A program made the translations under genes and the position numbers. Source: Curvularia sp. ZM96 (Eukaryota; Ascomycota; Dothideomycetes; Pleosporales; Pleosporaceae). Taken from it: DNA of 64,000 nucleotides. Under the pieces are notes generated by a model. That model had not been told where the DNA came from. It saw only the letters and a program-made list of their open reading frames with translations, and made no database searches. The stretch spans positions 7,192,001 to 7,256,000 of the forward strand of contig JAJGBQ010000001.1 in assembly GCA_022457065.1 (NCBI GenBank). Reading direction: 5' to 3'. The number at the start of each line of letters is the position of its first letter. Within the stretch, counting starts at the first letter, position 1. Shown here piece after piece: positions 23,305 to 34,511 of this stretch.

Positions 23305-23982
23305 CAAAACCAACCCCTCAGTAGATCTGACAATGATGGATTCATACTGAAGGACGTAACTCAGAGTATATTCTCAGCCTTCAACCGGAATATTCGATCA
23401 AGACTTCCTCAATCTCCTCGCATACAAGTACCATTGGATACCATTCCAGATCGGCGCATATTTGTGTATGAACACCTGGCCGACGATCTTTAAGACGAAC
23501 TCGGAAACGGATTTCAGTGCGAGCTTAATACACCATCCGACATTTAATCATTTGGATTAGTGGCAGGTGCTGATTTGGATAGAAATTTCTTATTGCTAAC
23601 ACACTAAGTGTATCTACGTTATCCTCAGACGTGTTGTAATGAGGCCAGATGATGATTTCAGACTCCATAAATCCAAAGGCGCATTAACCTGCGTCCATCC
23701 ACTTGCAACGCCAGATTTCGTATTTTGGGGGGCAAAGACGGCTGAAAGGACTCATAAAGCATGTTGGTGATGAGGAAGTGAACTGCGGTATTCTTGGAAT
23801 GTTATAAGAAGATCGAGCGGCAGATTACATCCCGTATGTGCCGTTTTCGAAGTGGACAGATGTTCACTCGATGTCCAAAGCTTTGATCCGAAGATTGAAT
23901 AATTTGAACCCCTCACGACGGCTTACAGCCCGTCAGACGTTGAATCATCCGTGGTTTGATGGCGTTGAGACTGTTCGCTAAC
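23305..23982 (+). pseudogene. Decayed Ser/Thr protein kinase
   Basis: One frame gives FILKDVTQSIFSAFNRNIR, then RLPQSPRIQVPLDTIPDRR and IFVYEHLADDL, a kinase hinge region, followed at once by a TAA. The middle of the catalytic domain is unrecognisable. Near 23766 the same frame resumes with HVGDEEVNCGILGML, a stop, DYIPYVPFSKWTDVHSMS and the subdomain XI signature LNPSRRLTARQTLNHPWF before a final TAA. The glycine loop, catalytic HRD and DFG motifs were not found. It resembles fungal kinases with the EYLTDDLLxLV hinge. This is a dead gene. Confidence 0.78.
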
Positions 23983-24024
23983 ACGCAACTAGCACCACAT
24001 TCATCGACATCCCTGTGCCAATCA

Positions 24025-24702
24025 TCATCTCACCACAGTCCGTACCTTCCCTATTCTTGTATAAGTTAGCAAACCAATAATTGCCAGCACCACTGCTGTA
24101 GCAAACAAAAACACTGCATCGGTAGTGACGATCACACAGTGACGCTCCAGGGCCCGGACAATGCGAAAATAGGCATTTAGGCATGCGTGGTACGTTGAGT
24201 GGTCTCCTGCTTCAGAGTCTTCGCATACGTTATCCACATTTGCTTTCAAGTCTTCATAGCGAAGATGGCAAGATATGCTTTTGAGCCGTTTGGCAAATAG
24301 CTGATTATCTTGAAATTAGCTCATCAATCATTCCAGCTTGAAGAAGCGCCCCAAGAAGAGGAAGACAAGACATGTAGCAAGTGAGGGGTTAGCGCGATAG
24401 TGAAAACTTACTGTTCCTACGAGGAAATGGAGTAAGAACACAATACCGTCTCCTACAGGAATTACCCACGACTGCAGGAATGGGCGCAGAGTCGATGCGG
24501 CGAACGTGAGCGAGGTGATTAAAGATATCAGGCCTGCGAGAGCGGCGACACAGATGAGTTTTGGGAGCGGGCCTCGTTGGTCGTCATGGCTCGTGATGAG
24601 ATGAATGGAGAGGGAGAGTACAATGACGCTGAAGACTGCTTGGGTTGCTCTTAAAACAATCCTTGGAAAGGTTGAGGTGGTGGATGTCAATGGCGATGGC
24701 AT
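24025..24702 (-). CDS. Four-pass membrane protein A, MARVEL-like (tandem pair)
   Basis: Two exons, 24412-24702 and 24025-24300 (complement), giving 188 residues. Hydrophobic segments: IVLRATQAVFSVIVLSLSI, LICVAALAGLISLITSLTF, IPVGDGIVFLLHFLVG and, after a polar stretch of 55 residues, AVFLFATAVVLAIIGLLTY. The four-segment layout with a long loop before the last helix is that of fungal MARVEL-domain proteins. Exon 1 ends with GT | GTAAGT and exon 2 resumes LFAKRLKSISCHLRYEDLK. The gene is a near-neighbour and likely paralogue of the gene at 25259-25891, sharing the start motif (RIVLRATQAVF versus NIVLRGAQALF), intron position and length. Start at 24702 was preferred over the distant ATG at 24957. 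Function unknown. Confidence 0.72.
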
Positions 24703-25258
24703 GATTGTTGGTGGGCTGGGTTCTGCAAACGGAGTGCGCGTGTTGGGAAGCAGGCGATACGGAGGTGAAAAGAGATAAAAGATGGCAAGAGGGAGGTTAC
24801 ATTCATCTTTGGTGCAACACGGGTAGCTACATCTAGAGTCGGGATGTTGCCACCGAATCTGCTTTTTGATAGCATCATGTGTAGTACTGAAAACGTGACA
24901 CAGTGTTTGACTGGGCTGGTACAAAAAACTCATATAATTTACGCTCGTTAATATCATTTAACAGGCGGTAGTGTGATAGCTCGCGTCCACATTATTCGTT
25001 AACGACATATTACACCTGATCCTGACATTCCTCCCTCATTAAAAAGCAAACAACAATTGTACGAAACATCCGGGTATTGCACACTAAAAATATCATCATG
25101 TAACCGCTTCAGAGGATACCACAGCTGACGACGCACGCAACCTCGTATTATTGGATGCTTGAGTACATACTCATTGCGCCACGTAGGAACTGTTCAAAAT
25201 TAGCATTCTATCATCCATGTAGGTTTGAAAGACCGTCTTACTATTGGCTTCATCTCTC
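24703..25258. other. Spacer between the tandem membrane-protein genes
   Basis: Holds the promoter of gene A and the 3' end of gene B. No other gene recognised. Confidence 0.5.
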
Positions 25259-25891
25259 TTAATAACCTCTCCTCATCCGCAACCATACCAGCAGTGCACA
25301 GACGATTACGACACCAGCTGTCAAGAACATGAAGACAAGATCGGCTTGAGACTCCTTGCAATGGCCCAGTAGAACGTCAATAGCCTTCTTGGAGTCATCC
25401 AGGTATTTCCATTCAATCCAGCAGACTTGACCGCCGTTAGAAGCCTCTTGACAACCGCCGTTAAACCAGTCGTTGCCAACAATCTTCTGTCCATTGTCCG
25501 CATCGCCGTAGGTCGCTGCACATTTGACTCCTTTAAGTTTGATGGCGTAGACCTATGAGAATGGTTAGCGAAATTCTTTTGTGTTTGATGAACACAGCAG
25601 GATATGATTGGAAAATAAGGTACTTACAATTCCGCCAGCAATGTTTACAAGCGCAACGACGACATCGACGGCAAGTCCAATCACGCCACCCAAGAAGTCG
25701 AACCACGTTGCTGCCAGTCCAACCAATGCACCCAGAACAGACAGACCACCAACGAAGGCGCCGTAACCAAGGCCTGCGGGTGTGTCGCCCCAGTGGTGAC
25801 CGCGGAGGAGTGTGACACTGAGACCCAGTACGACGATGCCGAAGAGTGCTTGTGCACCACGCAGCACAATGTTGAAAAGAGAAGAAACCAT
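25259..25891 (-). CDS. Four-pass membrane protein B, MARVEL-like (tandem pair)
   Basis: Two exons, 25628-25891 and 25259-25552 (complement), giving 185 residues. Segments: LFNIVLRGAQALFGIVVLGL, LGYGAFVGGLSVLGALVGLAA, FLGGVIGLAVDVVVALVNI and the final LVFMFLTAGVVIVCALLVWL, ending RMRRGY. The loop before the last helix has four cysteines (KCAATYGD, GGCQEAS, VCWIEW, GHCKES) and probably faces out of the cytosol. The intron after GGI starts GTAAGT and the acceptor CATAG leads to VYAIKLKGVKC. This loop pattern (KLKG...C, NDWFNGGC, a WKYL turn) is seen in fungal MARVEL-like proteins. Role unknown. Confidence 0.8.
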
Positions 25892-27667
25892 CTTCAGTTA
25901 TGGCTTAATTTGGGGAACCAGGATCAAGAATGTAAGGAGGGTATTGGAGTGGACGTGTGTCACTTTGATTATTGAGTCGCAGTCGAAACAAAGTACTCTT
26001 TCCTCAGCCACAGCCTTTTACAAAGTAAAGAACCCGATTTTGAGAATAAAAGTCAAAGGCGAAACCGAATGTTTACGGCGCGTCTTCACTTCAAGTATTT
26101 TCGCAACTGTTCGCTGCGAGCCATATATCTTTTAGCCCCAAGGTTAGGCGTGCACGCCGCAAGGCTGTAGCGCGTGATAAAATGCAAAATCCTTCTCCAC
26201 TATCTGCATCGAAACAGGCAGAAGTTGCGCCTGAAGCACACAGCACTGCCTCATGACTGCCAATCGTTCTGCATTGGATAAAGATGGCCCGATACTATAG
26301 TGGAGAGGGTTGGTTGCCTGGTAAGGAACCATTTAGGCATCCCCACATTTAACCACTTCTGGCCAGTAGCCGTCCTAGCAAGCGGGTTGTCAATGAAAAG
26401 TTGGCAAGCAAAAAAGGCAAAACGCACAATGACATGACTGGGTGTGCCAGCGCATGCAAGGGGAAAGAAGATCGATGAGGCTGGTGCTCACCGGTCTGAC
26501 GCTAAATTTAGCCTTAAATACAGGTCCTGCCACATGATGTGGTTGAAATATTGCACAGTGAAGCGCTGCACTGTATGAAGCGCTATTAAGTGGACGCATA
26601 AAATTGCTAAGTGGTTTTCGATCACTATGAAAGCGCAACATCCATGATCGTGTCGCAACCTCTGGCGCCTTATTGTCAGAGCAGCCGCTGCGGCGTCGCC
26701 TCCAGTTTGACCAACACTGCATGTCTTTCTATGAATACCAATCATAATATCAGGCCGGTAGGATGCGTGCCGCAGCTAGCACAGCCTTCCTGGTCCACTT
26801 CACAAGCTCTTTCGCTAAATTAAGGTTACAACGGCGCCGCAACACCCGCAAAAGTTGCAGGTCTATGCTCGTTACCAACGCTAGGGGCGCATAGAAGATG
26901 CTAATAGAACTCCCTTTCAGGAAATCCATCTTGGTTCATGATGCATCTTCTAAAGCTTCGAGTTCTGCATTTGCCTGGTAAGACACACATCGCATGATGT
27001 CGTAACCATGTTGCGAGCGGCATTGAATAACTGCGCCGCATCCATAAGCGCCGCAATAAAAGCTGGAAGATGCTCAATTTCAACCGCTGCAGTTACATTG
27101 GCCAACGACAGAATCGCGTGGATGTCTGTAAATGCAAGCCATGCCTGCTTTTCTACGTCATGTTGCGTTGCTTCAAGCGGCACAGCATGTTGTTTACAAG
27201 TTTGAACAACACCAACATCGATAACTATCCAATCGCCTTGTACTGCAAGTCCTAGATCGGCGAGGTAAGCCTTTCAATGACAGCTGTCAAATTCGGAGTG
27301 CGTGTGATGTTTCACATCCGGATGATATCGAGTGGTGCCTAGTCCATAGCAGAAATGTCATCACAAGAAACATTATGAAGTCGCTTTGTGCGTCCAGCCA
27401 ACTGATCTCCCCGGTATCTCTGTTCGGTTATTGTACATAGCGTGATCTTGATCATTCCACTAGGTGGTTTTCTGAGTGGTCGAGGTGATAGGTAATAGTG
27501 GTCAGGAGAAGCATTGCAGTCGGGGTGGTGCCAGCGACACTGACAATGATGCTTAGGTGGGAGACAGCTGAGTACCAAACCAGAGAATTTACTCATCGAG
27601 CCTCTCAATGCTAAAAAAAAGTGTTACCTCTTGGTTCCCAGAACAGGTCTGCTTAAAGACGAGTACT
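25892..27667. other. Gene-poor stretch with one unexplained reading frame
   Basis: No gene could be assigned. On the minus strand 26950 to about 27264 stays open for about 100 codons with protein-like composition (FTDIHAILSLANVTAAVEIE, LPAFIAALMDAAQLFNAAR) and ends in a stop; I do not recognise it. The side next to 27668 may hold the decayed 3' half of the M28 peptidase gene. Confidence 0.4.
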
Positions 27668-28086
27668 GCTTAATTTCCCGCAAGGCCATACTCTGCATCT
27701 CAGCTACAGATGATAGTACGTTTTGGCATCCACCCAGTCTTCAAAGGCGTACTTATCGCGTTTTGCAACTCAACCAAAACCGTCAAACCAGAGCGTGGAC
27801 TCTCTAATGCTTTTCAACTGTATAACTCTCGAGAAACATATTGACACAACCCGCCAGCGCCTCCTGCCATCCAGGCGTTGTGATGATTACCCACAATAGA
27901 TACCTCGCCCTCAGTGCTGTTCATGATGCCAGCGATGTTGAGAATATGCTTGATTTGACCCCTCTTAGTTGAAAGCATAGCTGCCGAAGGCTGCCACTGC
28001 CGTTTGCTTGCCGCCTCCGGCCCCGGGCCATGTGCTTTCACCACCACCGACACCGGCGTACTCCCAGCCCACGCCATAGCAAACAC
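27668..28086 (-). pseudogene. Fragment of an M28 glutamate-carboxypeptidase-like (GCPII/TfR family) gene
   Basis: The minus strand reads STPVSVVVKAHGPGPEA, then IKHILNIAGIMNSTEGEVSI, VGNHHNAWMAGGAGG and, after a shift of frame, SGLTVLVELQNAISTPLKTG, WMPKRTIICS-stop-DAEYGL. These line up in order with the family blocks PVSY...NGHGP, the INGT/EVVVIGNHRDAW metal site, GGAGDPNSGS, and the catalytic C/ASWDAEEYGL region. The metal-site Asp is Asn here (HHNAW) and the conserved Trp before DAEEYG is a TGA stop. The frame is broken between the two parts. It is a relic; its N- and C-terminal ends were not found. Confidence 0.78.
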
Positions 28087-29297
28087 CGGTTCCGGAGTAC
28101 TACCTTATTGTGGATAAATATTAATACATTTGTCTTCTTACCATCAAGCAATCCTCTCCTCTCTGCGGCCGGGTGGGGTCCTAGCCGGGCCACTGGGTGG
28201 GTATCAAAACACCTACCAAACACCGAAAAAAAAAACATTATTGAGATGCTAATGGGGCTATAGGAAACTAATAACCCGCTCAGTGTCCCTTCAGAGTTGC
28301 TGATGGTAGGGTGCCCCATTCGAACCGACGGGAGGGAGAATTGCATTTTTTGCCCTTTTTTGTTTGTGGTGAAAGTGAGTGAAAGGTACTAAGGGTCACT
28401 CATACTCTTGCTAAGCTCTCATTTTTGCACTCCCCTTCGATGTGTATCCCACTACCAGATTCATGACGCTATCACAATAGATGCTAGACGGATTTTACGC
28501 CGATGCCTTAGGATATGGCGTATATGTGGGTGTGAGCATGTTTTGTTGTCGCCTGAGTGAGCGAATATCATGACGCCGATCGGATTGATTGTGTGTTTTG
28601 GTTCTCACCTTTACGCCGCGCAAGGGACTACTGTTCTTTGCGATCGTAATGTCACTTGTGCAGTTTTTTGCCATATCTGTAAGCGACAGTTGTAGCAAGC
28701 AGTGCTAGAACCAAGTCCATGGTGTCTCGGCTTAAAGCTGTATGTAGCAGCAAACCCATGACACTTTTCAGCCTTTGAGTCTCATAGCAGAATCTCTTCC
28801 CAACCAGCCACGAGGTTACGATAGATTGTCCATTTGTAATTCATGTGAGGTTGTAGTGATTAGCGGATTTGATGCCTGTTGCTAGAATCAAGCAAGTCTC
28901 ATCTAGCCAACGCCCCGTGACATGTCATGACAGACACCGTAGTTATTCAGTGGCTACCTTACCACCATGCAGCATTGACTCCAAACACCACTCAAAATCT
29001 TAACAACCAAGCACTGACCTCAATAGTAAGATCTTTTGTAGCACTAAGACTGACGGATCTAGTCTCAGGTAGAATACTAATATGACCCTCATCCTTAGCA
29101 TAACTCCCGCAACAAAGAGCCCGGATTAGCCGCTTAATCCACCAGAGACGCTTTGGCACCACTGGCATCACACTATGCACAAGCGTGACCTGCACTGACA
29201 ATGAAAACAAAGCGCATTTCACTGCAGTAAAAGAAATGGCGAATTTAGTTTTGCCAAAATATTATGTTACATAGCCGTCCCATCACGCTGATGTTCT
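28087..29297. other. Intergenic, possible further gene remains
   Basis: A minus-strand frame 28992-29222 starts with ATG and reads KCALFSLSVQVTLVHSVMPV before a KDEGHISILPETRS tail. It could be a fragment of a gene but no family is recognised. A run of nine A lies near 28226. Confidence 0.35.
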
Positions 29298-31159
29298 TTA
29301 CAGCTTCATGCCCAAAACCTTGTGTACCCTCAGAGCCTGTCTGATACTCAAGTCAAGCATGATCTCCTCACTACCACCTGGAATGGCATAAGCTCTGACA
29401 TCCCTGTATAGCCTCTCGACCTTGGCGCCTTGTCCACCTCTGCTATAACTCAAACCACCGAAAATCTGACTTGCTTCCCTGGCGCAGAATTCGAATGTTG
29501 TTGTGCTTTGGGCCTTCAAACTGGCAATGGCGCCGCCGAGCTTGAGCATGGCCTCCATGTCGTTCATCTTCTCGCACTGGTAGATGAGGTTCTCCATCCA
29601 GTTGTAACTGGCCTCGATTTGACGAGCCATATGCGCAAGCTTGAGACGGATGACGGGGTGGTCGATGAGGCGCTTGCCGAAAGTCTTGCGCTTGTGTGCG
29701 TACTTCATGCTCTCTTCGTAGCATACGCGGGAGAAGCGAAGACATTGGATGATGATGCCGATACGCTCGTGGTTGAAATTCTAGAAAATTGTCAGGTTGT
29801 GTTCAGAATCAGGGCTAGATTGGATGTAGCTTACCGTCATGACGACCTTGAAACCCTGGTTCTCCTTGCCGATGAGGTTCTTGACAGGGACTTTGACATC
29901 CTCGAAGGTTATGTAGGTGGTGCCACTGCTCCACACACCCTGGCAGTCCATCTTTCGTGTCGACACACCGCCGGCACTGCGCTCAATCAAGAGGACGGAC
30001 ACACCATTCATTCCCTCACCGCCGGTGCGGACAGCGGTAGTGAAGTAGTCGGACCAGATACCGTTTGTGATCCACTTCTTCTCTCCGTTGACGATGTAGT
30101 GCTTGCCATCCTCGGACAGTTTGGCTTCACAGGTCAGGTTCGCGACATCACTTCCGGCATCTATCGAGATGTTAGTGTCTTCTCGATGCATACAAAAGGC
30201 AGGAACTTACCTGGCTCGGTGATGGCCAAACAGATCCTCTTCTTTCCACTGAGCAGATCGGGACCAATACGCTGAACAAGCTCCTTCTTGCCGAACTTAA
30301 ACAATGGCGGTCCGCCAATGCCGTATCCACCGATCAAGCCCCAGACAAGACCACCACTGCCTGTCCTGGAGAGCTCATCGGTAATGATCATCTCGTGGAA
30401 GTGATCCCACTTCTCTGGTGGTACACTCTTGACTCTCCGGTCGGTGAATTGTGTTGGGTACTGAACGCCGAGCATACCAGCGAGGTATCCTCGCTCGCCC
30501 ATTTCCAGGAAGATCTCATCGGGAACTTTCTTAGCTTCATCCCACTCGGTGACGTAGGGCATCAGCTTCTCCTCAACCCATTCACGGACTTCTGCGCGTA
30601 GGGCAACGTGGGTTTCGTTGTAATAGGGAGAGTGATACTGGTTCTTGTGTTAATCGAAGTTGAAAGGAAGCGAGCGAGATCGATTCATGGACATACTGTT
30701 TGGTACCACGATGGGTCTGCGTACGGGACGAGGTCGCCGTAGGAATCAAAAGGCTCAGCCTCCTCCGCAGCCTCGGTTGGCTGAGGTGCTATGACGCCGG
30801 GATTCGCTTCTGGCTTGATAATTTCCTTCTTCTCCTCCTTTTTCGGAGCCGGGGGTGGAGGAGCGGCCTTGGTGTCGAGCGAGCCGACCTGCAGTTGCTT
30901 CTGGTACTTCTTGAGGATACTCTCATTGTGGTATTTCCAGAACTGCTTCGACGCGTCCTTGCCGGCCACACGCTGGAGGACTTGCAGTCGTTAGTTTCGA
31001 CTGCGAGGTTTATAGGTCAGGGCTCAGCATACTCTTTTTGCCGCCAGGATGGTCATCCTGGAAGCTGGTGAGGTCGTAGACATCCTCGTCTACAATGATC
31101 CACAGGTCACTCGCAGTCTTGTGGGACGCGACATCGGCGGCGGAGAAGCGCTTTGCCAT
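29298..31159 (-). CDS. Acyl-CoA dehydrogenase with N-terminal cytochrome b5 domain
   Basis: Five exons (31159-31033, 30980-30697, 30643-30211, 30160-29835, 29780-29298), 550 residues. Residues 1-75 are a cytochrome b5 domain (RFSAADVASHKTASDLWIIV, the heme ligand block DDHPGG, and the second His in FWKYHNE). A Pro/Lys/Glu linker follows, then a full acyl-CoA dehydrogenase: HVALRAEVREWVEEKL, the FAD-side AITEPDAGSDVANL, KWITNG, RKTFGKRLIDHPVIRLKLA, and the C-terminal RAYAIPGGSEEIMLDL. The family oxidises acyl-CoA esters with FAD; the fused b5 may pass electrons. No mitochondrial presequence is visible and the protein ends GMKL, a weak peroxisomal-type ending, so location is open. Phases at all four introns agree. 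Confidence 0.9.
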
Positions 31160-32369
31160 GTTGCTCTAGACGTCAAAATGCAGGGGGAGAACAGGGCAAA
31201 AAGATGGGAAACGAGATGAAGGAGAGAAAGTGGTCACAGGGCAGCGAGCAAACGCTTCTGGGGCTTATAAGAAGCCTAGAATGGTTTCGAGTTGCTTTCA
31301 CATGCTCGCCATTACTCCACGCCAAGGGAATCCGGGGAAAGAGCCCATGTGCTGAAGGCCGGCCGCAGGATGGCGCGTTTGGGGTGCAGCGGCCGCGTTC
31401 TTGTGATCTCGTGAGTGGATTTACGGGCATTACAATTGGTCGCATCGTCCGCGCGCGGCTGACTTGCTGGTTGAGGGTAGACGTCATCCACCGTCGTGCC
31501 GAGGCATGCCGGATCCGGGCGTCTCACGTGGGGAGCGGCTCTTTATTGTGCATGGGTCCGCAGCGCCGAGGGCTTCACATGTCAGTACCACGCTGACGTT
31601 CAGGTGCTGACGACTTGACACTCCCTGACACGATGCAGACATGTTGAAATACGGAGTACGGCAAGGATGCCATGCCGACGTTGGCGTGTGGAGTCTCCGC
31701 GTCCGTTCCCGTCCCAACTCGACAACCGTCACAGACCTGCCTGAACAGTTATAGGACCGACAGACTCGAAAAATGCTCACACCAGGGATATGCATATATT
31801 GGCAACACTGCTACCCGCGGACATCCATCTAATGACCGCTTGAAAACAGCTTTATATGTCGCACATGAGTACGAGACACTTGTCCGCGGAGGACGGCAAC
31901 AACAAGCGTGAGCTACTCCCTCATCACTTCACATCATCGCGGTTACTTTTACAGTAGAAGCCTTATGGATGCATATGCAGTCTTTAGGGTTGGAAATAGC
32001 TGGTGAATAGTGGTGATGGCAGGTCTGGTACTGGTACAAAAGTGCCTTTCTACAATACGTCGGATACGGAACGAGCGCACTCCGATTGGTGCACTGGCTC
32101 CTTAGTGTATATCGGCCAACTCCCAAATTTGTACCTGCTGTCAACAAACATCGAATTTCTCTCTCCGCTCTTTCGTGCCATTGGCTACTGTCCTGCCGCG
32201 CTGGCTGTAATGATCGCGCTGTGACGAGATACTTCTGCTGTTTTCTTTTGCGTCTGTTCTATATTTTCCATCTATCCCTTTGCCTCGTTGCGGTTCATAA
32301 GCACTGTGTAGTGCATAAGCGCCCCTGAAACCACGCGCTGCCACAGCCACAGCCACACGCGAAGCAATC
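31160..32369. other. Divergent promoter region between the dehydrogenase and ERG4
   Basis: 1.2 kb serving two divergent genes. No gene recognised. Confidence 0.5.
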
Positions 32370-34146
32370 ATGTCGATGCGAGTAACCCGATCACAAGCGG
32401 GGAAGACGCCCGTGTAGGTCGACATATACGCTGCATAAGAGAGCACATTGCTGACATGCACGTCACAGCAAACCTGAACGCCCAGGCTTCGTCGAGACCC
32501 CTGGACGCAGGAGGTCGCAACGGCGCAAATCAGTCGTGGCTGATGATGAATCCACACCAGAACCCGAGAGGAACTTTGCAGAGTCTTTGCACTCAACCAA
32601 CGGCGACATCAAGCTTGAAAACGACACCAATGGCCACGTCAACGGAAACGGTACCACGAATGGACACAGCAACGGACACGCAAATGGACATGCAAATGGA
32701 CACTCCAAGCAGGACAAGGTCGACGTAGACTTCAAGTTTGAGGCCGACAAGTTCTTTGCCCCTGAGGACTCTTCTGGTCTGCACGAGTTTGGAGGCGCCA
32801 TCGGCATGAGCGCTATGATGATCTGCTTTCCTGCCCTCATGTACTACATGTGGATCGGAGCGGCCTTCTACGATGGCAAATTCCCTACGCGCACAGAGGG
32901 CCAGAGCTGGCAAGACTTCTTCGGCCACATGTGGTACTTGGTCAAGACGGAGGCGTACCCTAGCAACAAGGCATGGCAGATTTACTGGTTCTTCGGACTC
33001 ATGCAACTGGCCTTCTACATGTTCATGCCGGGTGTTTACCGCAAGGGAAAGGCACTGCCTCACTTGGGCGGAAAGCAGCTGGACTATTACTGTTCGGCCA
33101 TGTGGTCATTCTACTCTACTGTCGCGATTATGCTAGGACTGCACTTTAGTGGTGTCTTCAAGCTGTACACTTTGATCGACGAGTTTGGCCCCATTATGAG
33201 CGTCGCCATCATCTCCGGCTTCCTGTGCTCGACCATCGCATATGTCTCTGCCCGTGTCCGTGGCGCAACTGTCCGCATGAGCGGCAACTTCATTGTCGAC
33301 TTCTTCCTCGGTGCTGAGCTTAACCCTCGTCTTTTCGGCATCTTGGACTTTAAGATGTTCCTCGAAGTCCGCATCCCGTGGTTCATCCTCTTCTTCCTTT
33401 CCCTGGGTACATGCTTGAAGCAGTACGAGCAGTACGGCTACGTTTCCATGGAAGCCGTCTTCCTTCTGTTTGCGCATTACCTGTATGCCAACGCCTGCGC
33501 AAAAGGCGAGCACCTCATCATCACCTCCTGGGACATGTACTACGAGAAGCTGGGATTCATGCTCATCTTCTGGAACATGGCTGGTGTGCCTCTGTCATAC
33601 TGCCACTGCACTCTGTTCATCGCCTACCACCATCCCTCCGAGTACGACCTCCCCACCTGGTTCACCGCTCTCCTGACCCTCGCCTACCTCTATGTCTACT
33701 ACATCTGGGACACGACCAACTCCCAGAAGAATCAGTTCCGTCAGGAAGAGCGTGGTGTCGCCGAGGAACGCAACACCTTCCCTTACTTCAAGTATGGCCG
33801 TCTTGAGAACCCAAAGACCATTCAGACTGCCCACGGAAACAAGATTCTTGCCGATGGTTGGTACGGAAAGGCACGCAAGATTCACTACACTTGCGATTTG
33901 TTCTTTGCTATTAGTTGGGGTCTCATTACGGGTTTCAGCAGCGCCTTCCCGTGGTTTTACTCGGTCTTCTTTGCCGGCATGATTATTCACCGTGCCATGA
34001 GGGATATCGAGAAGTGCAGGGAAAAGTATGGCGAGGCTTGGAAGGAGTACGAGAGGCAGGTGCCTTATCTTTTCATCCCAGTAAGTGATGTGTTCTCATA
34101 CCTTGTAGTAATTGTTACTAACCTCTTTTCGCAGTACGTCTTTTAG
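32370..34146 (+). CDS. ERG4: Delta(24(24(1)))-sterol reductase, last step of ergosterol synthesis
   Basis: Reduces the C24(28) double bond of the sterol side chain with NADPH in the ER membrane. Exons: 32370-32413, 32469-34080 and 34135-34146, giving 555 residues. The N-terminus is basic and polar (MSMRVTRSQAGKTPV, VKPERPGFVETPGRRR) with an NGH-rich stretch, then eight or more hydrophobic segments, and the reductase signature GWYGKARKIHYTCD near residue 475, then MRDIEKCREKYGEAWKEY and the ending VPYLFIP-YVF. Exon 1 joins at the acceptor CACAG (32468), which keeps the frame; the next AG at the end of GCCCAG does not. The last exon encodes only YVF. Intron 34081-34134 is 54 bases, in frame and stop-free, so a retained transcript would still be read to the same stop. 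Confidence 0.93.
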
Positions 34147-34511
34147 ATCCGTAATCAATGGGTTTCTTCCGAAGCCTCGACCGGCTATAGATTTCCGACC
34201 TTAGTGTACACTCTCGCCCACGTGGGGTCAATTGTACGCGTCGTTGTTTGTTGATGTTCCGTTCTGCGGACTTTGTCTGTACTGTATTGTCATCCTCTTT
34301 TCTGTCCTGCGCCAACGGTTGCATGTCAAGAACCGGGCAAAGGCACGCGTTGTAAATGGTTGTAATGGCAGTAGTAATGCATAGATGAAACACTTTTCCG
34401 ATGATTTGTTTGGTTCGCCCTTCACGCATAGATTACCTGATATGGGAGCGAAAATAGAAGAAATAAGTATTAATAGTAATAACTATGGTAAAAGGACTCA
34501 AACAAGGAGCC
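34147..34511. other. Convergent 3' region between ERG4 and MPDU1
   Basis: Nothing recognised; probably both 3' UTRs. Confidence 0.5.

Noticed and set aside
29430..30275. Long plus-strand open frame opposite the acyl-CoA dehydrogenase
   Set aside because: It is the antisense shadow of well-conserved exons, with no family resemblance of its own.
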